A DNA stretch of 20,892 nt, from NCBI GenBank assembly GCA_041584015.1, contig JBFHES010000044.1:1-20892 (forward strand), in the 5' to 3' direction. Below the pieces are notes generated by a model, which searched no databases, was not told where the DNA came from, and saw nothing but the letters and a program-made list of their open reading frames with translations. Positions 9,248 to 17,609 of the stretch are shown here, piece after piece; within the stretch, counting starts at the first letter, position 1, and each line of letters starts with the position of its first letter. The DNA comes from JBFHES01 sp041584015 (GTDB lineage: Bacteria > Bacteroidota > Bacteroidia > Bacteroidales > M50B96). The translations under genes were made by a program, and so were the position numbers.

Positions 9248-11203
9248 ATGATAGTTACTATGAGAAAGTTTAGATTGCTAGGTGTTGGAATAGTATTGAT
9301 TCTTGCGGTTTTAACCGCAACCAATACTCAGGCTCAAATCAGCTATGGTGGAATGCCACCAAGTTTTAAAGCAGAACTTACCAAGAGCTTCGAGCTTAAG
9401 GAGCTTCCTGCAGCTGATGTTGAGGCCTTAAGAGTGGAAGATGAAGATAGAGATGCAATGGGTAAGCTTTATCGCTATGGTGTTGATGTAGCTGCCAATG
9501 TAAGCATCGATAATGCTGGTACATGGACTACTTTGAAGAATGGCGATCGTATATGGCGACTAACGCTAAAGTCTGAAAACGCACTTGCTTTAGGTGTATA
9601 TTATGATGATTTTTGGTTGCCAGAGGGTAGCGAACTGTATTTATATAATGAGTCGAAAACACAGATCCTTGGAGCTTTTACACATTTAAATAATCCTTCA
9701 TCAGGTATTTTTGCAAATGAGCTAGTACAAGGTGATCAGGTTACATTAGAGTATTACGAACCAAAAGGAACTGTCTCGAATGCGATCATCAGTATCTCAA
9801 ATGTTTCTTATGCATACCGTAGTGTTCATTCATTGTTCGGTTCAAAAACATGGGAATATAATTCATCTGAATCATGTCAGGTTGATGTGAATTGTCCGGA
9901 AGGTGACGACTGGAGAGATCAGCAACGCGGTGTTGCAAGAATCTCAGTAGTACATGATGGACAGCACGGATGGTGTTCAGGTTCATTGGTGAACAATACG
10001 GCCGAAGATTGCATGCCTTATTTCTTAACTGCTGACCATTGTGCAGACGGCGCCAATTTTGAAGAAGTTCAACAATGGGTTTTCTACTTTAATTATGAGA
10101 GAGAAAACTGTCAGGAAACTAACGAGATTGAACCAGTTCCTGTTACAATGACTGGTGCTGTTATGAAATCAAGAGGTGGAATGAACGGATCTGATTTCTA
10201 TTTGGTATTGTTATCAACATATGTTCCTCAGAGTTATAATGCCTACTTTAATGGTTGGAAAACTACCAATGCATCAAGTACAAATGGACAAGGTATTCAT
10301 CACCCGGCTGGCGACATTAAGAAAATCTCCCGCTATACACAAACAGCTCAAACCTATCAAAGTTATTATTGGGCAGTTAAATGGACACCAACTTCATCAG
10401 GTGCAGGTGTAACCGAAGGTGGATCATCAGGATCTCCTTTATTTAACAGTGCTAAGCAGATTATGGGAACTTTATCTTTTGGACTATCTGCTTGTTCAGT
10501 TGGAAGTGCCGGTCAAGGAACAGGACCTAATGAATATGACTTTTATGGTAAATTTTCTTCATCATGGACTTCAAATGGAAGTAACGATGAAGATCGATTA
10601 AAGCCTTGGTTGTCTGTTGATGGAACTACTCCAACGTTTTTAAATGGAAGAAATAATGATTGTGCAGAATACCCGCTAATGGCTGATTTCTATGTATTAG
10701 ATTCAATCATCCCGGTAGGTACAACAGTTAAGTTTTACAATACAACACTACGTAGCCCTGAGTATAACACTAGTTATAACTGGACGTTCCAGGGTGTAAC
10801 AGGCTCAAGCAGTACGTTTATTAATAGCCCAACAAGAACTTATAATACCGACGGTGCATTTCCTGTTACATTAACAGCTACCAATAATGGTGTTACTTCA
10901 TCAGTTACCAGGTATATTTATGTTGGTAATGCAAGTGTAATTGAGAATGATGAGAATGGAACACGAATTTACCCTAACCCTGCAAAGGACAAGTTAAATG
11001 TTGAATTCTCAAATCTGGCTAATCAGGAAGTTGTTGTTGAGATTTATGACATGATTGGTAATTTAATCAGCTCAGAACAGGTGAACTATTTTGCTGGTGA
11101 TAAAATCACAATGAACATACCTAACGTTCCAACCGGTTTTTACGCAGTTAAGGTGAACACGGCAAACCAAACTATTACTAAGAAAATTTCTATTGTAAAA
11201 TAG
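9248..11203 (+). CDS. T9SS-secreted trypsin-fold serine endopeptidase, lysyl-endopeptidase type
   Basis: The protein has 651 residues from the ATG at 9248. The ATG at 9260 (residue 5) gives a more typical signal peptide, MRKFRLLGVGIVLILAVLTA, and may be the true start. After a prodomain of about 175 residues, the peptidase (about 206-450) shows a full triad: His264 in FLTADHC, Asp316 in SDFYLVLL and Ser394 in TEGGSSGSPLF. The last motif resembles that of Achromobacter lysyl endopeptidase (S1 family), and several Cys residues (CQVDVNC, WCSGS, EDCMPYF) could form its disulphides. A PKD-like domain (about 480-560) and a T9SS type A sorting domain (about 572-651, RIYPNP) follow. It is predicted to be exported as a zymogen, attached to or released from the surface, and to cut proteins, perhaps after Lys. 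Its tandem paralogue starts at 11310. It ends just before a strong terminator, so it is probably transcribed alone. Confidence 0.88.
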   Translation: MIVTMRKFRLLGVGIVLILAVLTATNTQAQISYGGMPPSFKAELTKSFELKELPAADVEALRVEDEDRDAMGKLYRYGVDVAANVSIDNAGTWTTLKNGDRIWRLTLKSENALALGVYYDDFWLPEGSELYLYNESKTQILGAFTHLNNPSSGIFANELVQGDQVTLEYYEPKGTVSNAIISISNVSYAYRSVHSLFGSKTWEYNSSESCQVDVNCPEGDDWRDQQRGVARISVVHDGQHGWCSGSLVNNTAEDCMPYFLTADHCADGANFEEVQQWVFYFNYERENCQETNEIEPVPVTMTGAVMKSRGGMNGSDFYLVLLSTYVPQSYNAYFNGWKTTNASSTNGQGIHHPAGDIKKISRYTQTAQTYQSYYWAVKWTPTSSGAGVTEGGSSGSPLFNSAKQIMGTLSFGLSACSVGSAGQGTGPNEYDFYGKFSSSWTSNGSNDEDRLKPWLSVDGTTPTFLNGRNNDCAEYPLMADFYVLDSIIPVGTTVKFYNTTLRSPEYNTSYNWTFQGVTGSSSTFINSPTRTYNTDGAFPVTLTATNNGVTSSVTRYIYVGNASVIENDENGTRIYPNPAKDKLNVEFSNLANQEVVVEIYDMIGNLISSEQVNYFAGDKITMNIPNVPTGFYAVKVNTANQTITKKISIVK

Positions 11204-11220
11204 ATTATTATAATACAATT

Positions 11221-11262
11221 GAGAACGGGGAAATACCAAGTGTGTTTCCCCGTTCTTTTTTT
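11221..11262 (+). terminator. Strong rho-independent terminator after the first serine peptidase
   Basis: GAACGGGGAAA (11223-11233) and TTTCCCCGTTC (11245-11255) form a perfect 11-bp stem, extended by A-T and G-T pairs at the base. The loop has 11 bases, and a run of seven T follows (11256-11262). It lies 19 bases past the stop and should separate the two serine peptidase genes transcriptionally. Confidence 0.93.
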
Positions 11263-11309
11263 AAGAATGGCTGAAATAAATAATATATTTATAGGCTAAA
11301 ATTTTCCAG

Positions 11310-13712
11310 ATGATAAAATTATCGAACCTCTATATAATAACGCTTTGCTTCGTTCTTCTTGGTGGCAACCTTAATGCTCAGGTGAGCAAAGGTGGCATGC
11401 CGGTTTCCCTCTCTGAAAATATGCGCAGTGAGATGGAATTTGTGCAATTTCAATTTAATGAAGCTGATATTCCACCAACCACAAGTCAGGGTTTATTAAA
11501 GTCATTAAAGTTTGCACATAAGCATGAGTGTAGTGTAGATGTTCTGGCAAATGGTAACATGCAAATTGTTAATGATAAAAAGGTTTGGAGATTAGGAATT
11601 ACATCTGAAAATGCCCGTTCGCTGTATCTGGTCTTTAATAATTATCAGCTGCCGCCGAGTGGAGAGTTATTCATTTATACACCAAACTATTCGAAAATTA
11701 TTGGTGCATTTACTAAGTTTAATAATAAAGCTTCTGGTAAGTTGGCAACTATACCTTTACAAGGCGATAGCATTATTCTGGAATATGCCATTAGCATAAA
11801 CGAAGTGGCTCCAGGTGAACTTGTGCTGGGCCAGGTATGGCACGATTACATTGGAATTGTTCCTGGAACCTCACTGTTAAAGGATAATCGATATGGCCTT
11901 TCCGGCGATTGTAATATTGACATTAACTGTTACGAGGGAACTAATTGGGACAAGGAAAGACAAGCCGTTTGTCGTTTAATAGGTGGTGGTCAAATTTGTA
12001 CCGGCTCCTTGCTTAATAATACCCGAAATGATGCACGTCCGTTTTTTCTAACGGCCAACCATTGTATCAATAGTCAGGCATTGGTGGATGATATGGTAGT
12101 GGTATTTAATTATGAAAGCCCCCATTGCAATGGTCCCGATGGATCGGTGGAACAATCTATTTCCGGCGGCACCTTACGGGCAACAACACATCATCTAGAT
12201 TTCTGTTTAATAGAATTGTCGGTTCCGCCGTTGCCATCTTATAAACCCTATTTTGCCGGATGGAATGTTGAAGAGGCGCAAGCTGAGCGCAGCACGGTTA
12301 TTCATCATCCGCTTGGTGATGTGAAGAAAATATCTGAAGATTTTGAACCGCCAACAACCGCCAATTATGACGGGGGATATGACTTTGATTCACATTGGTT
12401 AGTTAAGGAATGGAATCTGGGTACTACTGAAGGAGGCTCATCGGGTTCGCCAATGTTTAATGAGGCGCATCAAATTGTTGGAACATTAACAGGTGGTCAG
12501 GCAAACTGTGATTATTTGTATAATGATTATTTCTCGAAAATGTCAATGGCCTGGGATGAATATTCTGACTCCACTGATCAGCTCATGTTTTGGCTTGACC
12601 CGGATAGTACAGGAGTCACAGCGATGAATGGTTACGATCCTTACTTTGGTAATCACTGGCCAAATGTAAATATTGCTGTAGACAATCAAGTAATTAATGT
12701 AGGTGAGGAACCTAGCTTTACAGACCTTTCAACAGGTAACGCCACATCATGGAACTGGTGGTTCTCAGGAGGAACTCCAAATCATTCGACGGAACAGCAC
12801 CCTAAAAATATTGAATATACCTATCGCGGTAGTTTTGATGTGGTACTTGAGGTGACCAATAAATATGGTACCCGAAGTAAGGTATTCTCCAATTATATTA
12901 CGGTGAAGGATAATTGTATTGATTATAATAATTTACAAAGTAGCGAAGCTTATGCGGAAGCAACCTCATCCGATGAATGGGGAGCTATAACAGGCCATAA
13001 TGATCAGGGGTTTACAGAGTTTGCCGAAAAGTTTATTCATAAAACCGGACGTGTTATTTACGGTGTGTATATATTTCCAACACAGCTTTATTCAGCAAGT
13101 GGATTTTCAACATTTAATTTAATGGTTTGGGAAGGTGCCGGACAGCCAACTACTATGCGCCATTTGCAAACGGTAAATTACTCTGATCTTATCGTAAATG
13201 AATGGAACTTTATTGAGTTTCCGCAGTTGGTTTATACATCCGGCGATTTTTATGTAGGCTATCAGATTGATAATAGCCATGCAGATACGCTTGCCATTGC
13301 TAATGTTCCCCCTAGAGGGTTGTCGGGCTATAATAGCTGTATGGTGCGGAAAGAAGGTGTTTGGTATCAAATGAATTTTTTTAATCAGGAGCACAATACT
13401 TCTTTGGCTATAGAGCCGCGGGTTTGTAAACATACCGTTGGTGTTGATGAAGAGAATATTGTCCGATCAATTGATATTCGGGTCTTTCCTAATCCAGCAG
13501 ATAATTATCTTAGTATTGACCTTGATGTTCCGAATACTACGCAAACACAGTTTACTATCGTGAACTCCCTTGGACAGGTTTATATACAAACCACTGTTGG
13601 GCTTATTAATCGACAAACTGAAATTGCTATTGATCACTTGCCAGCTGGGATTTATTTTATTCAGGTAGCAACAAATAAGTTCAGCGAAACAAAGCGTTTT
13701 ATTAAATTATAA
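11310..13712 (+). CDS. T9SS-secreted trypsin-fold serine endopeptidase, longer paralogue
   Basis: This 800-residue protein has a signal peptide (MIKLSNLYIITLCFVLLGG, cleavage near Ala23) and a prodomain that mirrors the upstream gene: both start SxGGMPxS and share the KVWRLGITSENARSL-type stretch. The triad is His251 in FFLTANHC, Asp297 in HHLDFCLIEL and Ser378 in TEGGSSGSPMF, again like lysyl endopeptidase in S1. A PKD-like domain (about 453-535, with SWNWWFSGGTP) follows. Next is a beta-rich region of about 175 residues (536-712) that the upstream paralogue lacks. A T9SS type A sorting domain (about 720-800, RVFPNPADNY) ends the protein. It is predicted to be an exported protein-degrading enzyme; the extra domain may bind substrate or surface. 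The upstream terminator suggests its own promoter, for which only a weak candidate is visible (TATATTTA, 11284-11291). Confidence 0.87.
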   Translation: MIKLSNLYIITLCFVLLGGNLNAQVSKGGMPVSLSENMRSEMEFVQFQFNEADIPPTTSQGLLKSLKFAHKHECSVDVLANGNMQIVNDKKVWRLGITSENARSLYLVFNNYQLPPSGELFIYTPNYSKIIGAFTKFNNKASGKLATIPLQGDSIILEYAISINEVAPGELVLGQVWHDYIGIVPGTSLLKDNRYGLSGDCNIDINCYEGTNWDKERQAVCRLIGGGQICTGSLLNNTRNDARPFFLTANHCINSQALVDDMVVVFNYESPHCNGPDGSVEQSISGGTLRATTHHLDFCLIELSVPPLPSYKPYFAGWNVEEAQAERSTVIHHPLGDVKKISEDFEPPTTANYDGGYDFDSHWLVKEWNLGTTEGGSSGSPMFNEAHQIVGTLTGGQANCDYLYNDYFSKMSMAWDEYSDSTDQLMFWLDPDSTGVTAMNGYDPYFGNHWPNVNIAVDNQVINVGEEPSFTDLSTGNATSWNWWFSGGTPNHSTEQHPKNIEYTYRGSFDVVLEVTNKYGTRSKVFSNYITVKDNCIDYNNLQSSEAYAEATSSDEWGAITGHNDQGFTEFAEKFIHKTGRVIYGVYIFPTQLYSASGFSTFNLMVWEGAGQPTTMRHLQTVNYSDLIVNEWNFIEFPQLVYTSGDFYVGYQIDNSHADTLAIANVPPRGLSGYNSCMVRKEGVWYQMNFFNQEHNTSLAIEPRVCKHTVGVDEENIVRSIDIRVFPNPADNYLSIDLDVPNTTQTQFTIVNSLGQVYIQTTVGLINRQTEIAIDHLPAGIYFIQVATNKFSETKRFIKL

Positions 13713-13784
13713 ACCCAAAGCTCATTTCTCGTTAAAGATGTTGTAAAACTGCTTCTTAAATGATAGTGGCTCTGTAAGTAATTC

Positions 13785-13792
13785 TAATTTTG
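13785..13792 (+). promoter_or_regulatory. Bacteroidota -7 promoter element for the M3 peptidase
   Basis: TAATTTTG matches TAnnTTTG exactly, 25 bases before the ATG at 13818, which would give a leader of about 19 bases. No TTTG box is evident at the usual upstream distance, so the call rests on the -7 element and its position only. Confidence 0.4.
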
Positions 13793-13817
13793 AGTCACAA
13801 ATTTTAAAAGCAAGAAC

Positions 13818-15938
13818 ATGAAGAGACAATGGCTGTTACTATTTTTTTTAGGATTGATTATGAGTGCATGCAATAATCCCGTAGAGAACAAGAAACAAGC
13901 AGAACCGGAGAATCCATTCTTCGTTGAATACAATACACCTTTTGAGGTACCTGCATTTGATAAGATAAAGGTGGAGCATTTTATGCCTGCTTTTACCGAA
14001 GGTATGAAACTGCAACAAGAAGAAATAAGTGCGATCATCAATAATGCCGATGCTCCTGATTTTGTCAATACAATTGAAGCAATGGAGTATAGTGGTGCCT
14101 TACTTACCAAAGTAAGTGATGTCTTCTATAATTACACATCGTCAAATATTAGCGAAGAAATTCAGGCCATCGCAAAAGAAGTATCGCCATTGTTATCAAA
14201 ACATCGTGATGACATTGCTCTGAATGCCGATTTATTCAAAAGAATAAAAGTTGTATTTGATCAAATGGATAATCTCGGTTTAAATACCGAGCAACAAAAA
14301 CTTCTTGAGAAAAAGTACAAGTCATTTGTGCGAGGTGGTGCTAACCTCAACGAAACAGATCAGGCTCGTTTTAGAGAAATTAATAAAGAACAATCAGCAT
14401 TAGCGTTGCAGTTTGGAGAAAACCAACTGGCCGAAGTTAATAACTACAAAATGATTCTCGAAAACGAGGAAGACCTTGCTGGTTTGCCACAATCAATTAT
14501 TGATGGTGCTGCAATAGCTGCAAAGGAAGATAGCCTCGAAGGAAAGTGGTTATTCACCCTCGCAAAGCCTAGCTTTATCCCATTCCTTATCTATTCCGAA
14601 AAGCGCGAATTACGCGAGAAGATTCTGAAAGCATACAATAACATTGGTAATAACAATAATGCAAATGATAATAAAGAGATAGTTGCAAAAACAGCTAATC
14701 TTCGTGTGGAGCGTGCAAAACTATTAGGTTACGAAACGCACAGCCATTTTATTCTTGAAGAGAACATGGCCAAGGAGCCGGCAAATGTTTATGGATTATT
14801 AAGCAAGATTTGGAGCCCAGCACTTGAATTAGCCAAGAAAGAAGTAAAGGAACTACAAGCGGTTATCGATGCCGAAGGCGGTAATTTTAAACTAGAAGCC
14901 TGGGATTGGTGGCACTATGCAGAGAAGTTAAGGAAAGCGAAGTATGATCTTGACGAAGAAATGTTACGTCCATACTTTGAGCTTACAAAAGTAAGACAAG
15001 GTGCCTTTGATGTTGCTAACAAACTGTATGGAATTAGTTTCGAAGAACGTACAGATTTGCCGGTATATCACAACGAAGCAACAGCATACGAAGTTAAAGA
15101 GGCAGATGGTAGCCACATTGGAATTCTCTACATGGACTGGCATCCTAGAAAAAGCAAGAGATCAGGTGCGTGGATGAGCTCTTATAGAAAGCAGTCGAGA
15201 AAAGATGGCAAGAACGTGAGTCCTGTGATTACCGTTGTTTGTAATTTCTCTAAGCCTACAGCTGATAAGCCATCATTGTTAACCTTTGATGAGGTGTCTA
15301 CCTTATTCCACGAGTTTGGTCACGCATTGCACGGATTGCTTTCAGATTGTACCTACCCAAGTATTTCTGGTACAGCAGTGCCTAGAGACTTTGTAGAGCT
15401 GCCGTCGCAGGTTATGGAAAACTGGTGTGCCGAACCTGAGGTGCTTAAAATGTTTGCTTATCACTATAAAACGGGCGAATTAATTCCTGATGAGTTACTG
15501 GAAAAAGTAGAGAAGAGCAGTCATTTTAATCAAGGTTTTACAACTGTTGAGTTTATGTCAGCAGCATATCTTGATATGGCTTATCATACCTTAAGCGACA
15601 AGGTTGAGATTGATGTTAATAAATTTGAAAATGATGCCATGACCAAGCTTGGCCTCATTCCTGAGATTGTGGTTCGTTACAGAAGTACTTATTTCGCGCA
15701 TATTTTTTCTGGTGGTTATTCATCGGGTTATTACGCTTACTTATGGAGCGAATATCTTGATGCAGATGCTTTTGAAGCTTTCAAAGAAACAGAATTATTT
15801 AGCCAGGAAACTGCTTCGAAATTTAGAGACTTTGTAATCTCGCAGGGCGGAACAGATGATCCGATGAAAATGTACAAAAAGTTCAGAGGAAAGGAGCCGG
15901 TTTACGAACCATTGCTTAAACGAAAAGGATTATTATAA
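13818..15938 (+). CDS. dcp: M3 metallopeptidase lipoprotein, peptidyl-dipeptidase Dcp-like
   Basis: This 706-residue zinc peptidase has a lipoprotein signal: MKRQWLLLFFLGLIMSAC, with Cys18 as the lipidated residue. The zinc site is HEFGH at residues 498-502, with Glu527 in FVELPSQVMENW as third ligand. The spacing matches M3 enzymes such as thimet oligopeptidase. The near-N-terminal stretch FDKIKVEHFMPAF, the SGTAVPRDFVELPSQ block and the C-terminal HIFSGGYSSGYYAYLW block (substrate Tyr/His region) are those of peptidyl-dipeptidase Dcp, which removes dipeptides from peptide C-termini. Length is normal for the family (about 680-710). The lipid anchor places it on the periplasmic or outer membrane, where it could process peptides made by the secreted endopeptidases upstream. 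It has its own candidate promoter and terminator, so it appears to be a single-gene unit. Oligopeptidase A is the main alternative. Confidence 0.92.
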   Translation: MKRQWLLLFFLGLIMSACNNPVENKKQAEPENPFFVEYNTPFEVPAFDKIKVEHFMPAFTEGMKLQQEEISAIINNADAPDFVNTIEAMEYSGALLTKVSDVFYNYTSSNISEEIQAIAKEVSPLLSKHRDDIALNADLFKRIKVVFDQMDNLGLNTEQQKLLEKKYKSFVRGGANLNETDQARFREINKEQSALALQFGENQLAEVNNYKMILENEEDLAGLPQSIIDGAAIAAKEDSLEGKWLFTLAKPSFIPFLIYSEKRELREKILKAYNNIGNNNNANDNKEIVAKTANLRVERAKLLGYETHSHFILEENMAKEPANVYGLLSKIWSPALELAKKEVKELQAVIDAEGGNFKLEAWDWWHYAEKLRKAKYDLDEEMLRPYFELTKVRQGAFDVANKLYGISFEERTDLPVYHNEATAYEVKEADGSHIGILYMDWHPRKSKRSGAWMSSYRKQSRKDGKNVSPVITVVCNFSKPTADKPSLLTFDEVSTLFHEFGHALHGLLSDCTYPSISGTAVPRDFVELPSQVMENWCAEPEVLKMFAYHYKTGELIPDELLEKVEKSSHFNQGFTTVEFMSAAYLDMAYHTLSDKVEIDVNKFENDAMTKLGLIPEIVVRYRSTYFAHIFSGGYSSGYYAYLWSEYLDADAFEAFKETELFSQETASKFRDFVISQGGTDDPMKMYKKFRGKEPVYEPLLKRKGLL

Positions 15939-15945
15939 TATTTCT

Positions 15946-15973
15946 GAGGGCGGCTTTTTAGTCGCCCTTTTTA
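15946..15973 (+). terminator. Rho-independent terminator after the M3 peptidase
   Basis: AGGGCG (15947-15952) pairs with CGCCCT (15963-15968). A G-T and a C-G pair extend the stem inward, leaving a 6-base loop (TTTTTA). A T-rich tail follows (15968-15972). It starts 7 bases past the stop codon. Confidence 0.88.
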
Positions 15974-16020
15974 TTACCCATTGATTAGAATCATCAAGTT
16001 CTAAAGTCTTAGTCTATAAT

Positions 16021-16028
16021 TAATTTTG
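16021..16028 (+). promoter_or_regulatory. Possible -7 promoter element upstream of the histidine kinase
   Basis: TAATTTTG is an exact match to TAnnTTTG and lies between the preceding terminator and the kinase start, implying a leader of about 70 bases. There is no clear TTTG box upstream, and the region is AT-rich, so a chance match is possible. Confidence 0.3.
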
Positions 16029-16106
16029 TTTATTCTTTTGTCAAAAACAGAAGTTGAATACTAAACAATTTATAATCAATTTTCTTTATACAGTTATAAG
16101 CATTTG

Positions 16107-17246
16107 ATGGTTATGGAAAAGGATTTGTTAAAGGAAATAGAGGAACAAAAGAAGATCGCATTTACAGCGGGCTTGTTATTTGGTGATGTGACTATTAAAA
16201 CATTAATAGAGTCATTGGCAGAAGGAGTAGTGGTGGTTAATGAATCTGGTCGAATCATAATCATTAATGAACGAATGTCGAAGCTAACGAAGTACGAAAA
16301 GGATGAAATAATGGGACAACCGTTGGATGTTCTTATTCCTGGCAGGTTTGCTGAAGCACATCATGGTCACTTTAAGAATTTTTTGCTACACCCTAAAATT
16401 AGACCTATGGGCAATGACTTAGAGTTGTTTGCGCGCCGTAAAGATAATTCTGAATTTCCAATTGAAATTAGTTTAAGTTCTCTGGTTACCAATGGCCAGC
16501 GATTAAGTTTTGCCTTTGTAACAGATGTAACTTTAAGAAAAAAAGCTGAAGATGAGCTAAAGAGACGAAATGAAGAATTGGACGCATTTGCACATTCTGT
16601 TGCACATGATTTAAATTCATCGGTTAGTGGGATGGTAAACTTTAGTGAGTTGTTACTCGATGACGAGCAGTCAATAAGTAAAGAGGAGCGTCGTGAGTAT
16701 CTGAAAGAGATTGCCGACAGTGGGCGTAAAATGAACAGCGTTATTCAGGAAATGCTCATGTTTGCCAGTATGAAAAAGGAAGAGGTAGAACTGGTTCCTC
16801 TGAAAATGCAGGAAATCATCGACTCCGCATTGAATCGATTAAAATTTGTAATTAAGGATAAGGCCGCTAGAGTAACACAAGATAACGAAATTTGTGATTG
16901 TTTAGGTTACGGTCCTTGGGTAGAAGAAATATGGTACAATTACCTAAGCAATGCGCTTAAATATGGCGGCAATAAACCTGAAATTCATATTGGTTGTACA
17001 AAATCAGGAGACGATTATATTGAGTATTTTGTTAGTGACAAGGGTGAAGGAATGAGCAAGGAGCAAGCTGCACAGGTATTTAATTTAAAGGAACCTGGCA
17101 AAACAATAGAGGGGCATGGAATTGGTTTAGCCATTGTTCAGCGAATAATCGAAAAGCTAGATGGCTGTGCTGATGTAAAAAGCGCACCTGGTGAAGGTAG
17201 TCGCTTTGGTTTTGTACTACGAAAAGAAGAAGAGACAAGCAGCTAG
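16107..17246 (+). CDS. Orphan cytoplasmic PAS-domain sensor histidine kinase
   Basis: The ATG at 16107 is taken as start (379 residues). An in-frame TTG at 16104 and a second ATG at 16113 are alternatives. There is no signal peptide or membrane span, so it should sense something inside the cell. A PAS domain covers about residues 27-143 (IESLAEGVVVVNESGRII ... FAFVTDVTLRKKAEDEL) and runs into a short helical linker. The kinase core has the H-box FAHSVAHDLNSSVSG with His167 as likely phosphoacceptor, the N-box WYNYLSNALKYGG (Asn282), the G1 box SDKGEGM (Asp311) and the G2 box GHGIGLAIV (336-344). All ATP-binding boxes are intact. The H-box lacks the usual proline after the His. No response regulator is adjacent, so the partner and signal are unknown. 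It converges with the small minus-strand gene, with 11 bases between their stop codons. Confidence 0.92.
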   Translation: MVMEKDLLKEIEEQKKIAFTAGLLFGDVTIKTLIESLAEGVVVVNESGRIIIINERMSKLTKYEKDEIMGQPLDVLIPGRFAEAHHGHFKNFLLHPKIRPMGNDLELFARRKDNSEFPIEISLSSLVTNGQRLSFAFVTDVTLRKKAEDELKRRNEELDAFAHSVAHDLNSSVSGMVNFSELLLDDEQSISKEERREYLKEIADSGRKMNSVIQEMLMFASMKKEEVELVPLKMQEIIDSALNRLKFVIKDKAARVTQDNEICDCLGYGPWVEEIWYNYLSNALKYGGNKPEIHIGCTKSGDDYIEYFVSDKGEGMSKEQAAQVFNLKEPGKTIEGHGIGLAIVQRIIEKLDGCADVKSAPGEGSRFGFVLRKEEETSS

Positions 17247-17257
17247 TAACTATCTTA

Positions 17258-17470
17258 CTATATCATTATTAGTTCATCCAGAGGAATATCATATTCATCT
17301 TGTTCCTGCATTAATTCTAAGAAATGTTGACGTTCTGCAATTTTTTGCTTGAAATGGTTTATAGTTCTCGAGCCAAAGTAAATTAAAGCGAGTAATGCTA
17401 AAGGAATTAAAAACAAAAGTGCATCGTCGCTGGACGTACCCCATTTGGCAATTATAAAACAGCAATTCAT
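17258..17470 (-). CDS. Small single-span membrane protein, function unknown
   Basis: This 70-residue protein is not recognised. It has a hydrophobic segment of about 17-18 residues (ALLFLIPLALLALIYFG, roughly residues 17-33), then a basic amphipathic stretch (SRTINHFKQKIAERQHF), then an acidic tail (QEQDEYDIPLDELIMI). Hydrophobic span followed by positive charges suggests the C-terminus faces the cytoplasm. Two adjacent Cys near the start (MNCC) are notable. It fills the gap between the histidine kinase and the C69 gene on the opposite strand, and its codons do not overlap either. This membrane-protein-like composition and tight convergence make it more likely a gene than chance, but there is no family support, and no promoter was identified for it. 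Confidence 0.55.
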   Translation of the reverse strand: MNCCFIIAKWGTSSDDALLFLIPLALLALIYFGSRTINHFKQKIAERQHFLELMQEQDEYDIPLDELIMI

Positions 17471-17515
17471 GAGATTTTTATTTATGAGTACACGCTTAAG
17501 TCTGGAGCGTTCAGT

Positions 17516-17545
17516 TTTGGCAATCTAAAATTTTGTCTAGCTTTG
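17516..17545 (+). promoter_or_regulatory. Bacteroidota-type promoter P1 for the C69 dipeptidase
   Basis: TTTG at 17516-17519, an 18-base spacer and TAGCTTTG at 17538-17545 match both boxes of the Bacteroidota sigma consensus (TTTG, about 19 bases, TAnnTTTG). Predicted transcription would start near 17552, about 58 bases before the ATG at 17610. This is the best promoter in the window. Confidence 0.6.
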
Positions 17546-17571
17546 TTTTTATCGAAATTACAACAATTTTG
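17542..17571 (+). promoter_or_regulatory. Possible second promoter P2 for the C69 dipeptidase
   Basis: TTTG at 17542-17545, an 18-base spacer and CAATTTTG at 17564-17571 (seven of eight consensus positions) form a second candidate. Its -33 box is the last half of the P1 -7 box. The leader to the ATG would be about 32 bases. Confidence 0.42.
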
Positions 17572-17609
17572 TGAAATAGAATTCATATTCATTATTAGAT
17601 ATTAGCAAG

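Noticed and set aside
10421..10438. GSSGSP instead of the usual GDSGGP around the catalytic Ser of the serine peptidases
   Set aside because: This is the form found in lysyl-endopeptidase type S1 enzymes, so it does not mark an inactive enzyme.
13784..14110. Minus-strand open frame of 108 codons over the start of the M3 gene
   Set aside because: It covers the M3 promoter, signal peptide and N-terminus on the opposite strand and has no family features.
17244..17260. Inverted repeat TAGTAA / TTACTA spanning the kinase and small-gene stops
   Set aside because: A 6-bp AT-rich stem is too weak for a terminator and mostly reflects the two stop codons.
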